Assembly (NCBI GenBank): GCA_013178225.1 | Contig: JABLXE010000009.1 | Span: 62,001-126,000, forward strand | DNA length: 64,000 nucleotides | Reading direction: 5' to 3' | Origin: Methanotrichaceae archaeon | GTDB taxonomy: Archaea; Halobacteriota; Methanosarcinia; Methanotrichales; Methanotrichaceae | Part shown: positions 25,691 to 35,497 of the stretch, in pieces | Layout of the letters: each line of letters opens with the position of its first letter | How positions within the stretch are numbered: position 1 is the first letter of the stretch | Notes under the pieces: model-generated | What the model was told of the DNA's origin: nothing | Databases searched by the model: none | What the model saw: the letters and a program-made list of their open reading frames with translations, nothing else | Position numbers and translations under genes: made by a program

Positions 25691-27967
25691 TTACTTCAGA
25701 TCGTCGTAGCGTTTGCGATCTTTCAGCTCTTGCTTCTTGGCACTGTTCCAGCCGCTGACCGCCTGCAGGTAACCGGTGATCCTGCTGATGTGATCCACCT
25801 TCGCCGAGCCGCAGTTGGGACACTGATCCTTCAGGCCGGCCGAGACCTGATAGCATCCCAGGCACACGGTCATGTCCTTGGTGAAGGTGAAGTACCCGAT
25901 CTGCGTCTCTTTAGCCAGCCTCATTCCGAAGTCCATCAGGCCGCGGGGATCGGGAGTGGCCTCCCCCAGGAAGATGTGGAAGATATTTCCGCCGTCGACT
26001 ATGGGGAAGAAGACGTGCTCCAGCTTGGCCCTCTCGAAGAGAGAGATCCCGGCGCTGGGGGGAAGATGGGTGCCGTTGGTGTAGTAAACCGGGAGATCGC
26101 GAGTTTTTTGAATGTCCCTCTCTACCGCAGCCAGGTCTCCTTTCACCACCTTCTCGGCGCAGTCCCTGAATTCCTCATGGATCAAGTCTGAGACCGCAAA
26201 TCTCTGCGCGGTGGTCTCGGCGGGGGTGCGCGCGAGGGCAATGGTCATGCCATGCTGGGCGGAGAGCTTTTTGGAGTAAATCTCCATCTCGGTCATGGCC
26301 CGAACCGCCAGTTTCCAGGCCTCTCTGGATTCATGCATCTGGCATCCGGTGTGGAACTGCACCATCTCGTTTACTCCCACCACGCCGATGGTGTAGACCA
26401 ATCCCTCCAGGTCGACTGCCACCGAGCCCTTTTCTCCGTTCTGCGGGTCGCGAGGCTGCTGCATGGCGAACGGCATGCGGTGGTTCTTGACTATCTGGTT
26501 CATCCATTCCCGTTTGACCTTGAATATGTCCACGGAGATGTCCATCAGCTCTCGCAGGTACTCGAACAGCAGCTCGTCATCGCCGCGGGCCAGGTAGGCG
26601 GCACGGGGACAGTTCAGCGAGACCACCTGCCAGGACCCCATGGAGAAGTGCATGCCGTCCTTGAATTGCAGCTTATCGTCGAACTGGGAGTCGCTGTCAT
26701 AGGTAGCGGCGAACTGGTAGGCGCAACACTGGTAGCACGATATGCCCTTGCCCGCTCCGCGATACGCGGGAAGCTGATTGTCGAAGTAGGGGGTTCCGTA
26801 CTCGGCTGCCAGCTTGAAGGTGAGCAGATACAGGTCCTGGTAGGTGGGAAGGTCGGGGTGTGAGGCGTTGAAGCTCCCGTCCTCCTTCATGAAGTCCGGC
26901 TCCAGGCTGATCTCCGGCTTGGGGAAGTTGAACGGCTTTCCCCAGTGGTCTCCCTTCAGCATGACTTCCATCAGGGCTTTGAAGGCCAGGCGAACCTCTC
27001 TCTCGAACTGGCCGTAGGTTCGCAGCGGCGCTTCCGGAGAAGATCCGTCCCAGACCCGGCCCGCATATACTGCAGGCTTATCCTTCCACAGCGTGGGCAC
27101 TCCCGGCGTCAGCTGCACTGAGGAGAAGACCAGCTGGCCGCCGCGGGCCACCATCATCTGGGTCATCTCGTAGACGAACATCTGCATCAGCTGCTCGATC
27201 TCCTTGTAGGCGAGCCCTTCGAAGTAGGGGGCGATGAAGGTCAGGAAATTGTAGAAGCCCTGGCCTCCGGCGAAGTTGGTCTGGGCGCTGCCCAGCGCTT
27301 TTACGGCATGCAGGATCGCCACCTCTGCCTTCTTGGCCGGGCCGGCAACGGATGCCTTGGTGCCCAGGCCGTCGGGCATGAGGCCGTAGTAGAAGAAATA
27401 GCGAAGGTCCCAATCTTGGCAGAACGGTCTGGTTCCAAAATACTCCAGGTCGTGGATGTGCAGATCCCCGGCCAGATGGCGGTCGGCCAGGTATGGCGGC
27501 AGCAGCAGCAGGTACTGCTCCTTGCTGATCTTGTCCGCCTTCTTCTTGTGGGAGGTCTCGGCGTTCTCCTGCAGGTTGGCGTTCTCCTTGGACTCAAAGC
27601 CCGTGCCGATGTCGATTAGGTGGGCATCGAAGACCGGGGTGCCGACACGAGTGCAGATGTTGCGCCACTCAGGATGGTGTCTCTCCAAAAGCACCACGTT
27701 CATGATCTCGCGGACCAGCGGGCCGCTCAGGTACTTCACGTTCATCCAGCGCACACGCCGCTCCACCTCGCGGGCGATGTCGCGGGCCTCCTCTTCGCTG
27801 ATGCTGGAAACTTTATAAAATTGTTCTGATAGCTTGGTCTCCTTAATAAGCTGCTTGGCTATGGCATCCCGGTCCCAGTCCAGGAGATGCCCATCGGTGG
27901 TCCTCACCCTGGGCATGGCAGAAACGGCCAGCCCTTCCAGTGTCTGCTGGACGATTCTGCTGCTCAA
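25691..27967 (-). CDS. nrdD: Anaerobic ribonucleoside-triphosphate reductase NrdD
   Basis: Class III reductase that makes dNTPs without oxygen. 758 residues: N-terminal ATP-cone (about 20-110), then the glycyl-radical barrel with DLHIHDLEYF, GGQGFYNFLTFIAPYF and CYQCCAYQF. The C-terminus has the zinc Cys pairs at about 702/705 and 716/719, followed by the radical glycine in SRITGYL at about 732. The start is TTG at 27967 with AGAGGGG before it. The activase NrdG is not adjacent. Confidence 0.95.
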   Translation of the reverse strand: MSSRIVQQTLEGLAVSAMPRVRTTDGHLLDWDRDAIAKQLIKETKLSEQFYKVSSISEEEARDIAREVERRVRWMNVKYLSGPLVREIMNVVLLERHHPEWRNICTRVGTPVFDAHLIDIGTGFESKENANLQENAETSHKKKADKISKEQYLLLLPPYLADRHLAGDLHIHDLEYFGTRPFCQDWDLRYFFYYGLMPDGLGTKASVAGPAKKAEVAILHAVKALGSAQTNFAGGQGFYNFLTFIAPYFEGLAYKEIEQLMQMFVYEMTQMMVARGGQLVFSSVQLTPGVPTLWKDKPAVYAGRVWDGSSPEAPLRTYGQFEREVRLAFKALMEVMLKGDHWGKPFNFPKPEISLEPDFMKEDGSFNASHPDLPTYQDLYLLTFKLAAEYGTPYFDNQLPAYRGAGKGISCYQCCAYQFAATYDSDSQFDDKLQFKDGMHFSMGSWQVVSLNCPRAAYLARGDDELLFEYLRELMDISVDIFKVKREWMNQIVKNHRMPFAMQQPRDPQNGEKGSVAVDLEGLVYTIGVVGVNEMVQFHTGCQMHESREAWKLAVRAMTEMEIYSKKLSAQHGMTIALARTPAETTAQRFAVSDLIHEEFRDCAEKVVKGDLAAVERDIQKTRDLPVYYTNGTHLPPSAGISLFERAKLEHVFFPIVDGGNIFHIFLGEATPDPRGLMDFGMRLAKETQIGYFTFTKDMTVCLGCYQVSAGLKDQCPNCGSAKVDHISRITGYLQAVSGWNSAKKQELKDRKRYDDLK

Positions 27968-28252
27968 CGCCCATCCCCTCTAAGCTGCAGGAACATAACT
28001 CATCCTCTCGATCATCAATCTGTTAGAGCAGTATTTCATCCCGCCTTTATTGGCTTTGCGCTCCAACTCACTCAAAATTTTTTAGCAAGTATTGCATGCT
28101 TCAGTAATAAAGGAATCGCTTGAATCATCTATTTATCGGCTATAACTAGCCTCTCTGGGGAGGGCGAAAGTAACCTGGCAGGTACAGCCGGAAAGCTATT
28201 TACTACCGGATTGACCATCGAAGGACTTCACGCAATTCAAGAGGTGAACCTC

Positions 28253-28891
28253 ATGAACACTAAGATCTTAACGGGCCTGTTGCTGCTGGCGTTCATCCTG
28301 GTTTTGGCGGGATGCCAGGCTCAGTCCTGTCCGGTGCTGCCGGAAAACTCCGGTGAGGTGTACGACAATGTAACCGAGGAAGAGCCGGTTGACACCAGTG
28401 GCGCGCTAACGCTGTCCGAGATGGACGGATACGAGCTCTACGAGAACGCCAATTATGGATTTGCAATGACCTATCCCTCAGATTGGATCGCCCAGGAGTC
28501 GGATTCGAACGAGCTGGGGATTGTGGTGGGCTTCCTCGCGCCTGGAGAGGACTTTGATGATCCTCTGGACTATGTGACCGCGCAGATCGAAAAACTGCCT
28601 TCCGATCAGACGGTCTCTCTGGACTATTACACGCTGGTGGTTCTCGACAACCTGAAGCGCTCCTATCCCGATTTCCAGTCACTGGGCGAAGGCGATATTC
28701 AGCTCTCTGATCAGCCTGCCCATGTGCTGGCCTATACCGTTACCGTAGATCAGGTGCCTTACCAGGTTCTCCTGGCTTACACCATACTGGACGACAAAGC
28801 CTACATTCTGACCTACAATGCCCTGGAAGATAGCTATTCTCAGTACGAAGACGACGCCAAAGAGATGATAAATTCCTTCGAGTTTTTATAG
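28253..28891 (+). CDS. PsbP-like secreted lipoprotein
   Basis: 212 residues. Signal peptide with lipobox-like LVLAGCQ at about 16-22, so the Cys may be lipid-attached. After a short acidic linker, the region YENANYGFAMTYPSDWIAQE matches the PsbP/Mog1-type domain found in many archaeal surface lipoproteins. GAGGTGA just before the ATG at 28253 makes this start better than the open frame further upstream. Role unknown. Confidence 0.8.
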   Translation: MNTKILTGLLLLAFILVLAGCQAQSCPVLPENSGEVYDNVTEEEPVDTSGALTLSEMDGYELYENANYGFAMTYPSDWIAQESDSNELGIVVGFLAPGEDFDDPLDYVTAQIEKLPSDQTVSLDYYTLVVLDNLKRSYPDFQSLGEGDIQLSDQPAHVLAYTVTVDQVPYQVLLAYTILDDKAYILTYNALEDSYSQYEDDAKEMINSFEFL

Positions 28892-28949
28892 GGCCATCAT
28901 CTTTTTTGGAGATGTTGCCCGGAGCTTACTAAAGAATTTTTTTGAAATA

Positions 28950-28967
28950 TATAGTGCCTATAGTGCC
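28950..28967 (+). repeat. Tandem 9-base repeat TATAGTGCC
   Basis: Two perfect adjacent copies of TATAGTGCC, the first overlapping a TATA-like AAATATATAG. It lies in the 200-base gap before the pentapeptide protein gene. Such a pair at a TATA box could be a repressor site; this is inference. Confidence 0.4.
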
Positions 28968-29039
28968 GCCCTGAAGGCGTAATTGGACCTTAAGGTTGAC
29001 CGTCTCCCGCGAGGTCATTCATAAGCCCGTCAGGATGTT

Positions 29040-29076
29040 TTGACTATCTGGTGCAAAAACTTTTTTTAATAGTCAA
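29040..29076 (+). promoter_or_regulatory. Inverted repeat TTGACTAT / ATAGTCAA before the pentapeptide gene
   Basis: TTGACTAT at 29040-29047 pairs with ATAGTCAA at 29069-29076, a perfect 8-base stem with a 21-base spacer that contains a T-run. It ends 16 bases before the chosen start, so it could act as an operator or as an mRNA hairpin near the start codon. Confidence 0.4.
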
Positions 29077-29092
29077 GCGATATCATTGGCAT

Positions 29093-31726
29093 ATGAATAT
29101 GTTCTCGATCAGTCGTCTCCTGCTCATAGGCCTGCTGGTCACGCTATTGTTTTTTCACCCTGCAGCTTCCGTCTCCGTGAAGGAATCCGGACCCAAGGAG
29201 GTTCTGATCCTTGCCTCCTATAATCCCGGCATGCAGTGGGAGGACAATATCATTTCTGAGATAAAGCTTCACTTCGCCATGAAGATGCCTTCCGCCCGTT
29301 TCACCACTGAGTATATGGACACCAAGCGAATAGAACCAGATGCCGCCCGAATAGCCGATCTGAAGGAACGGTTTATCGAGAAATACAAAGATCGTCGCTT
29401 CGATGTGATCATCTCCTGCGACACCGATGCATTCAATTTCCTGCTCGACTATCGAGACGAGATCTTTCCTGAAACGCCTGTGGTCTTCTGCGGCGTAGTG
29501 TACTTCGACGATTGGATGCTGCAGGGCAAGACCGGGTTTACCGGGGTCCTGGAAGCTTATGACGTGGCAGATACCATCTCCTTGATGCGGAATCTCCATC
29601 CTGAGACCGAGCATATCGCCATAGTCAATGATATGACCGCAACTGGCCTTGCCGCAGAGCGGGTTTTGGATGAAGTCATTCCCGCCTTTGAGAACAATGT
29701 ATCGTTCGAGTACCTGAACAACCTCACCGCAGATGAGCTTCGAGCGAATCTTTCCGCACTCTCCGAGGACAGCCTGGTCCTGCTCATGACTTTTAATCGC
29801 GACAGAAACGGACTGTTTTTAACCTATGGAGATGCCGCACACTTAATCCTGGAAGCGAGTCCTGTTCCCTTTTACAGCGTGTACGAATTTTACCTCGGTT
29901 ACGGCGTTGTGGGAGGAAAAATGGTCAGCAGCTACCTTCAGGGAGATATGGCTGCCGATCTCGCCATCCTAATCCTGCAGGGCGTTCCTGCCGACGAGAT
30001 TCCTGTGGTGACCGATGTCCACAATGAGTACATGTTCGATTACTTCGAGCTGGTTCGAAATGGGATCGACCTTGACCGATTGCCATCTGATGGCAGGATT
30101 ATCAACCGGCCTTTTCAAGCCCAGGCCGATCTTACGGATGAGGACCTCTCCGGCCTGGACATAAGCGGCCAGAACCTGAGCCTATCGGCGCTGGACGGAT
30201 CGAATCTCAGCTATGCGAACTTGAGCGGCACCGACCTGCAAAGGGCCAACATCGCCGGCGCCAACCTGGTGGGGGCAAACCTGAGTGATGCCAACATGAG
30301 GGAGGCCGATCTGCATGGTGCGAATCTCTCTTCTGCCATTGTGGTAGGTGCCAACCTGGTGGCAGCCGATCTGGCTGGTGCCGAACTGCAAGGCGCCAAT
30401 CTGACCGGAGGCAATCTCAATCAGGTCATGATGAGCAATTCCAATCTGACCGGGGCGGCACTTGATATGTCGGATTTGGAGGCAGCAAACCTGAGCTTGT
30501 CCGATCTGACCGGTTCTAGCATTCGTGACGCGTTCATGAATCGCATCAGGCTTCGCGATTCGACTTTAATAGGAGCCAATCTAACGGGATCAAGTATGGT
30601 GGGTGCCAACCTGATTGGTGCTGATTTTTCCCGTGCAGATCTTGCTGGGGCCGATCTCTCTGAGGCAAGAGTCTTCCAAGCCAATTTCTACAAAGCAGAC
30701 ATTAAACGCTCCTTAATGATGGGTTCCAATCTGAGCCAAGCCAATCTCAGCCTTGCAGATTTATCTGGCTGCGTTGCACCTGCATCGAGTTTTGAAAGGG
30801 CAAATCTCTCGGGCGCAAAAATTGAAGGCGCCATGCTAGTGGCGGCCTTCCTGGTTCAGTGCAATCTGACAAATGTCAAGGCCAGTGGTGCCAATCTAAG
30901 AATTGCCCAGCTGAACGATTCTGATCTGTCCAAAGCTGATATGAGCGGGTCGGATTTGACTGGAGCAAACCTTGAAAGTGCCAATTTGACTGGAGCCGAT
31001 CTCAGCGGCACAAGGTTTGTGGGCGCAGATCTCACCATGGCAGTACTTGAGGATACAAGTCTAATTGGCACCAGCTTCATGAACGCACGGTTGAACTGGG
31101 CTCACCTCGACCGAAGTCGGCTTCTGAGGAACATGTTCGCGCGGGCTGAGCTGTTTGGTGTGCATCTGAACGATTCGGATCTGAGCGGATCAGATTTTAC
31201 CAGGGCTTATCTCCCAAGAGCCAATTTATCTGGCGCTAAAATGGAAGGAGTCGTGCTGGATCATGCCGATCTCACCAACGCCAACTTATCGAGAGCGCAG
31301 TTGAGAGACGTGAGGCTCACCAAGACCTACTTGGATAGTGCCGACCTATCACATGCTGATTTGAGCGGAGCTGTTATGTCGTTGCTGAGCATTAAAGATG
31401 CCGATTTTCACGATGCCAAGCTGAGAGCTGCGTCATTGAGATCGATGAACCTGGACGGTGTTGATCTGAGCGGCGCTGATCTGAGGGATACTGATATTAG
31501 CTTGGTCTCCCTGACGAATGTGAACCTCTCGGGCAGTGACCTCAGTGGTGCAAATCTGACAGATGTGGCATTAATCGGGGTCAATCTCAGCCGATCCAAT
31601 CTTGAAGGGCTGAAGTATAACCCGGTAACTCTTCACTTCCTGGTGCATTCGAACCTGGATGGGGCCAAGATCAGTGTAGCTATGCAAGAAGATCTGCGAA
31701 GAGCAAAGGCCGAATTGGATTCTTGA
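29093..31726 (+). CDS. Secreted substrate-binding domain fused to about 100 pentapeptide repeats
   Basis: About 877 residues. Signal peptide (SRLLLIGLLVTLLFFHPAA) at the N-terminus. Residues about 33-330 resemble a periplasmic binding protein of the ABC-type (COG2984-like) class also found as sensor domains: KEVLILASYNPGMQWEDNII, FDVIISCDTDAFNFLLDYRD, TPVVFCGVVYFDDWML, HIAIVNDMTATG. Residues about 345-866 are nearly unbroken A(D/N)LxG pentapeptides, roughly 26 turns of a right-handed quadrilateral beta-helix. I know of no described protein with both parts. The start is ATG 29093, or 29099 just after. Confidence 0.85.
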   Translation: MNMFSISRLLLIGLLVTLLFFHPAASVSVKESGPKEVLILASYNPGMQWEDNIISEIKLHFAMKMPSARFTTEYMDTKRIEPDAARIADLKERFIEKYKDRRFDVIISCDTDAFNFLLDYRDEIFPETPVVFCGVVYFDDWMLQGKTGFTGVLEAYDVADTISLMRNLHPETEHIAIVNDMTATGLAAERVLDEVIPAFENNVSFEYLNNLTADELRANLSALSEDSLVLLMTFNRDRNGLFLTYGDAAHLILEASPVPFYSVYEFYLGYGVVGGKMVSSYLQGDMAADLAILILQGVPADEIPVVTDVHNEYMFDYFELVRNGIDLDRLPSDGRIINRPFQAQADLTDEDLSGLDISGQNLSLSALDGSNLSYANLSGTDLQRANIAGANLVGANLSDANMREADLHGANLSSAIVVGANLVAADLAGAELQGANLTGGNLNQVMMSNSNLTGAALDMSDLEAANLSLSDLTGSSIRDAFMNRIRLRDSTLIGANLTGSSMVGANLIGADFSRADLAGADLSEARVFQANFYKADIKRSLMMGSNLSQANLSLADLSGCVAPASSFERANLSGAKIEGAMLVAAFLVQCNLTNVKASGANLRIAQLNDSDLSKADMSGSDLTGANLESANLTGADLSGTRFVGADLTMAVLEDTSLIGTSFMNARLNWAHLDRSRLLRNMFARAELFGVHLNDSDLSGSDFTRAYLPRANLSGAKMEGVVLDHADLTNANLSRAQLRDVRLTKTYLDSADLSHADLSGAVMSLLSIKDADFHDAKLRAASLRSMNLDGVDLSGADLRDTDISLVSLTNVNLSGSDLSGANLTDVALIGVNLSRSNLEGLKYNPVTLHFLVHSNLDGAKISVAMQEDLRRAKAELDS

Positions 31727-31773
31727 GCAACTTTTTCAAGATCCAGGCGCTAAGAATCCGGTACTTGAGAAAA

Positions 31774-32061
31774 ATGTTCGGAAGATGCAATGCCACCCGG
31801 CGGCTGATCGTTATCTCGATCACGGCCTCACTTCTGTTCATGGCGTCTCCTGTTCAGGGCAGCCATTCGGACCTGGAGAAGTTCGTCCTGGAAAATGAAG
31901 ATTCCAGGATCGATGCCCGCGACCTGGCCTTTCTGCTGGTCACTCATGATTTCGATGCCATGCCCAGAGGGGACTATGTTGTGGTTAAGATAGACGGGGC
32001 CGCCTACAGGCTGACGCCCAATGGCAATCGGCCAGGGTTAGCCGATATATCTGCCGGTTGA
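31774..32061 (+). CDS. Small secreted protein, unknown
   Basis: About 95 residues from ATG 31774 (MFGRCNATRRLIVISITASLLFMASPVQGSHSD), with a signal peptide ending near VQGS. The rest (EKFVLENEDSRIDARDLAFLLVTHDFDAMP) has no family I recognise. The frame is open from TTG 31723, which overlaps the stop of the pentapeptide gene, so the two may be coupled. The start is not settled. Confidence 0.55.
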   Translation: MFGRCNATRRLIVISITASLLFMASPVQGSHSDLEKFVLENEDSRIDARDLAFLLVTHDFDAMPRGDYVVVKIDGAAYRLTPNGNRPGLADISAG

Positions 32062-32182
32062 GGGCTCTGCCTTGCAGAGGAGATAGCTTGATATTTGGGA
32101 TGGCTCAAGGGATAAGGCGCTTTGGGCTGCTGGAGGTATTCAGACCCCGGGGCGGAAATTCATAAATTAGGAGATTGGCATA

Positions 32183-32673
32183 ATGGAATTCGAGTTGCAG
32201 CAGGTCTGCAAGAGCGATGGACCTGCAGTAATTGACATCTTCAACCACTACGTGGAACATACATTCGCGGCCTATCCGGAAGCACCTGTTCCTTACGAGT
32301 CTTTTGCCATGTTCCAAAGCATGGCCGAAGGCTATCCCTTTCTGGTAGCAAGGACGGCAGTGGAAACGTTCTGGGCTTCGGGTTCCTGCGCCCTTACAGC
32401 CCCATGCCGGCCTTCTCCAGGACGGCGCTGATCACCTATTTTCTGGCCCCTGAGCATACCGGAAAGGGAATCGGCAAGGCCCTGCTGGAGCAGCTGCTCT
32501 CTGGGGCCCGGCATAAGGGCATCAGGACCATCCTGGCCAGCATCTCCTCCCTCAATCCGGGGAGCATCGGCTTTCACCAGAAGAACGGGTTCGTGCCCTG
32601 CGGGCGCTTTGTGGGAGTGGGGAGAAAAAAGGGGCAGGATTTCGACGAGGTCTGGATGCAGAGGATGGTTTAG
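32183..32673 (+). pseudogene. GNAT-family N-acetyltransferase with a single-base frameshift
   Basis: The first frame gives MEFELQQVCKSDGPAVIDIFNHYVEHTF...SMAEGYPFLVA, the second gives FSRTALITYFLAPEHTGKGIGKALLEQLL...GSIGFHQKNGFVPCGRFVGVG to the stop. Near 32349-32353 (GTAGCAAGGAC) one base, probably an A, is missing; inserting it restores KDGSGNVLGFGFLRPYSPMP between the halves. The acetyl-CoA loop HTGKGIGKALL is intact. Whole length would be about 163 residues. Broken gene or assembly error. Confidence 0.85.
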
Positions 32674-32677
32674 CTGC

Positions 32678-33445
32678 TCATAGCTCAAATCCCGGCTCTT
32701 CGGATGCTTTCTTGAGCAGCTTCTCTGCAGCCTCCTCCTGGCTGGGGCTGCCTTGCAGGAGGAGCCAGACGCTTCCTTCAGCTCCGCAGACTCCGCCAGC
32801 TGCGACCAGCTCTGCCTCAGCGCCGGTCAGCAGCCGGATGGCATCGATCTCGGTGAAGACCTCTCCCGGAACTGGCAGCAGGCGCGGCCCGCTGGCCCCG
32901 GGAGCGTTGAGCTTTCGCGCCAGCTCGTTCAGGTCGCCGGAAATCCGCTTCTCCAGGCCAACGGGAAGGATCAGCTGCACCCGCCGTCCCACTGCGGCCT
33001 GCAGGGCTGCCAGTATCGTCCCTCCCTTCGGATGGCCGATTAAAACCGCTGCCTGTTTGCGAGACAGGTCGAGAGCGTTCGCGCCCTTCAGGACAACGTC
33101 GCCTTCCGAAAGCTCATCGATTACATCGAAGATCGTCTTTCCCTTCTGCCAGACGCCTTTTTCGATGATCACATCGCCCGGAAACCCGCTCTGGTCCTCC
33201 AGCCGGCCATCTTCAGTCGTTTTATGCCAGGGCGGCAGGATGATGCCGCGGAAGAACCGCCGGCGTGAGAAGCCTTCAGCCTGGCCGGTGGATTTCAGGA
33301 TCTCTTCTGCTGCGTAGCCGTTGGTGGTGCCGGCGACGATGGCCACCGTACCTGACTGCAAGGCGGATTGAAGGGCTGGATGACCTGCCAGTGCTCTGGC
33401 CATAAGGCGCTTGCCGGCTGCGGGGGTTAGCGAAAGCTGTTTCAT
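32678..33445 (-). CDS. Conserved hypothetical protein, 255 residues
   Basis: No family recognised with confidence. Seen: an N-terminal helix [31 protein letters not shown] near 33, [12 protein letters not shown] near 114, and [36 protein letters not shown] near 133, a Gly-rich nucleotide-binding-like pattern. No signal or membrane segment. GGAGATC lies before the ATG. A TATA-like AAATATATT lies a little upstream. Convergent with the GNAT gene. Confidence 0.7.
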   Translation of the reverse strand: MKQLSLTPAAGKRLMARALAGHPALQSALQSGTVAIVAGTTNGYAAEEILKSTGQAEGFSRRRFFRGIILPPWHKTTEDGRLEDQSGFPGDVIIEKGVWQKGKTIFDVIDELSEGDVVLKGANALDLSRKQAAVLIGHPKGGTILAALQAAVGRRVQLILPVGLEKRISGDLNELARKLNAPGASGPRLLPVPGEVFTEIDAIRLLTGAEAELVAAGGVCGAEGSVWLLLQGSPSQEEAAEKLLKKASEEPGFEL

Positions 33446-33741
33446 GAAGGTCCCTTGATCTCCTTTTGGAATATATTTAGCTGCCCCGCTAAAAAGGGTT
33501 CCTGCCTCAACTCACAGGCCTGCTTCCAGACGCTTCTAAAATATCATTCGCAGAAGATCTCCTGGCAAAGCTTTTAATCACAATAAATATTTTCAAGAAC
33601 TGAGCAGACAGATAAAAGGGTCCCGCGGTGAGGAACAGATGACCGGGCGGGAATTGGTCGCTGGAGGAACCGGCATTGGTTAGATGAAGCATGAAGATCG
33701 AAAAGACATCAACCAAAAGCAGAAAGAGGTGTCATGCTGAA

Positions 33742-34455
33742 ATGACGGGCTTGGAAGTTCTGGCGGCGATCCGGGAAGAGCTGATACAGGCAGCGGATGA
33801 GAAGACGAGGGAGAGTTCAAACCGGTTCTTCAAAGAGGAGGTAAAGGTCTACGGCGTCAAGACCGCAGCGGTGAGAGATATTGCCAAGAGGCACTTCCGG
33901 GAGATCGAGGGCCTGGAAAAGCCCAAGATCTTCTCCTTGTGCGAGAAGCTTCTGCAGTCCGACTACATGGAGGAAGCCTTCATCGCCTCAGAGTGGGCCT
34001 ATGCGCTGCGAAAGACGTATCAGCCTGCCGACTTTCAGGTGTTCGAGCGCTGGGTCGAGAGTTACGTCAACAACTGGGCCAAGTGCGACAGCCTCTGCAA
34101 CCACACCATCGGCTCCTTCATCGAGCAGTATCCTGAGTACATCCAGAACCTCAAGGGCTGGGCCCGCTCGGAGAACCGCTGGGTGCGGCAGGCCTCCGCG
34201 GTGACGCTGATCCTTCCCGCCAGGAAGGGCATGTTTTTGGAAGATGTCTTCGAGATCGCCGATATCCTGTTAAGAGACGAGGACGACCTGGTGCAGAAGG
34301 GCTACGGCTGGATGCTTAAAGAGGCCAGCCGGAATCATCAGCAGGAGGTCTTCGACTACGTCGTGGCCAACAGGGTCGAGATGCCCAGAACCGCGCTCAG
34401 ATATGCCATCGAGAAGATGCCGGCGCAGATGAGAAAGAGGGCGATGGAGAGGTGA
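33742..34455 (+). CDS. AlkD-like DNA alkylation repair protein (HEAT-repeat glycosylase family)
   Basis: About 237 residues from MTGLEVLAAIREEL. The helical HEAT-like repeats and motifs YGVKTAAVRDIAKRHF, EEAFIASEWAYALRK, WVESYVNNWAKCDSLCNHTIG and ENRWVRQASAVTLILPARKG fit the AlkD/AlkC-type glycosylases that remove alkylated purines. The W-x-x-C-D aspartate matches the conserved active-site Asp of the family. The frame extends 17 codons upstream, but the ATG at 33742, with GAGGTG before it, is the better start. Confidence 0.85.
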   Translation: MTGLEVLAAIREELIQAADEKTRESSNRFFKEEVKVYGVKTAAVRDIAKRHFREIEGLEKPKIFSLCEKLLQSDYMEEAFIASEWAYALRKTYQPADFQVFERWVESYVNNWAKCDSLCNHTIGSFIEQYPEYIQNLKGWARSENRWVRQASAVTLILPARKGMFLEDVFEIADILLRDEDDLVQKGYGWMLKEASRNHQQEVFDYVVANRVEMPRTALRYAIEKMPAQMRKRAMER

Positions 34456-34793
34456 GTCGATCTGCGATTTGACAGAGGCGATATTCGAATTGAGGCGATG
34501 GAAGATATTTCTAAAAGTTCATCCGGCTAACTGCATTAAAAAATATTTGTTGATACGACTAATCATATGCGTTATGCCCTATGGCCTTCTTGATAATGTA
34601 CTTCCTGGGACCGTTGATGGTTTTAGAGAGGCCTTCCAGTCCTTTGGCCAGACCGTCTGGACGCCGAAATGAGAATGGTGCAGATATCGTGATCTCTATA
34701 TTACAGAGAATTACAAGCATATCAATGTTGACAAAAGTTGATGTCTGTACTCCAAGGCAGCTCAATAGATAGTTGAGAATGGAGAGGAAAAGG
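34456..34793 (+). other. Noncoding AT-rich gap before the NosD-like gene
   Basis: 338 bases without a supported gene. The open frames here are short, lack ribosome sites and match nothing. An AAAAAATATTTG TATA-like stretch lies near 34537-34549. A short dyad CTCAATAGATAGTTGAG lies just before the next gene's ribosome site. Confidence 0.5.
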
Positions 34794-35492
34794 ATGAAAA
34801 TTGAACTCGCTGCAATACTGATCATTTCAGCACTGGAATGCGTAAGCGGCACGACAATAGAAGTGGGACCCGGCCAGGCCGATTATACCAGCATCCAGGC
34901 AGCAATAATTGATGCCGGTGAGGGAGACGTAATTCAGGTGCACAGCGGAACATACGTGGAGAACCTGTACATCGATAAAAGTCTGACCTTGATGGGAATG
35001 GACGATGGAAAAGATCTTCCGGTGATAGATGCCGGAGGAATAGGCAGTGTCGTCTCCTTAAATGCAGACGGCATCACCATCAGGGGCCTGAATATAACCG
35101 GATCGGGCCACTGCGGCTGCGGAAATGCCGGAATCTCAATTCAATCCAGCAACGATACCATAATAGGAAATATCATCTACAAAAATAAATATGGGATCTA
35201 TATAAGAGATGGAAAGGAGAACAAGATCCTTTTCAACGACCTCATAGATAATGAGATCAGCATATTCGAGAACCATAGCGTCCTGCCGGCGGGCAATGCG
35301 TCGTTGGAGAACACCACAACCCAGGATATCAAAGCATCAGAAAACACAATTCTGGGAAATCACTACCTGGATTTTGCGGCAATGGATCAGGTTTGCAGCG
35401 ACGCCAATCAGGACGGCATCTGCGACTTCCCGCGGGAATTCGGGGCCGCGGGATCAGACCCTTACCCGATCACGTTGCCCTGGAGGAGATGA
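34794..35492 (+). CDS. Secreted NosD-like right-handed beta-helix protein
   Basis: 232 residues. Signal peptide MKIELAAILIISALECVSG. Then a classic parallel beta-helix entry: VGPGQADYTSIQAAIIDAGEGDVIQVHSGTYVENLYIDKSLTL, followed by GITIRGLNITGSG, NDTIIGNIIYKNKYGIYI and NKILFNDLIDN. The C-terminus has a Ca2+-loop-like DANQDGICDFP. Related archaeal surface proteins bind sugars or calcium. GGAGAGG lies before the ATG; the open frame further upstream starts at a weak TTG. Confidence 0.85.
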   Translation: MKIELAAILIISALECVSGTTIEVGPGQADYTSIQAAIIDAGEGDVIQVHSGTYVENLYIDKSLTLMGMDDGKDLPVIDAGGIGSVVSLNADGITIRGLNITGSGHCGCGNAGISIQSSNDTIIGNIIYKNKYGIYIRDGKENKILFNDLIDNEISIFENHSVLPAGNASLENTTTQDIKASENTILGNHYLDFAAMDQVCSDANQDGICDFPREFGAAGSDPYPITLPWRR

Positions 35493-35497
35493 CCGGT

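Noticed and set aside
30182-31080. Minus-strand open frames across the pentapeptide region
   Set aside because: They mirror the repeat period of the plus-strand gene and are antisense shadows.
34469-34672. 67-codon frame before the NosD-like gene
   Set aside because: No ribosome binding site or homology; runs through AT-rich promoter-like sequence.
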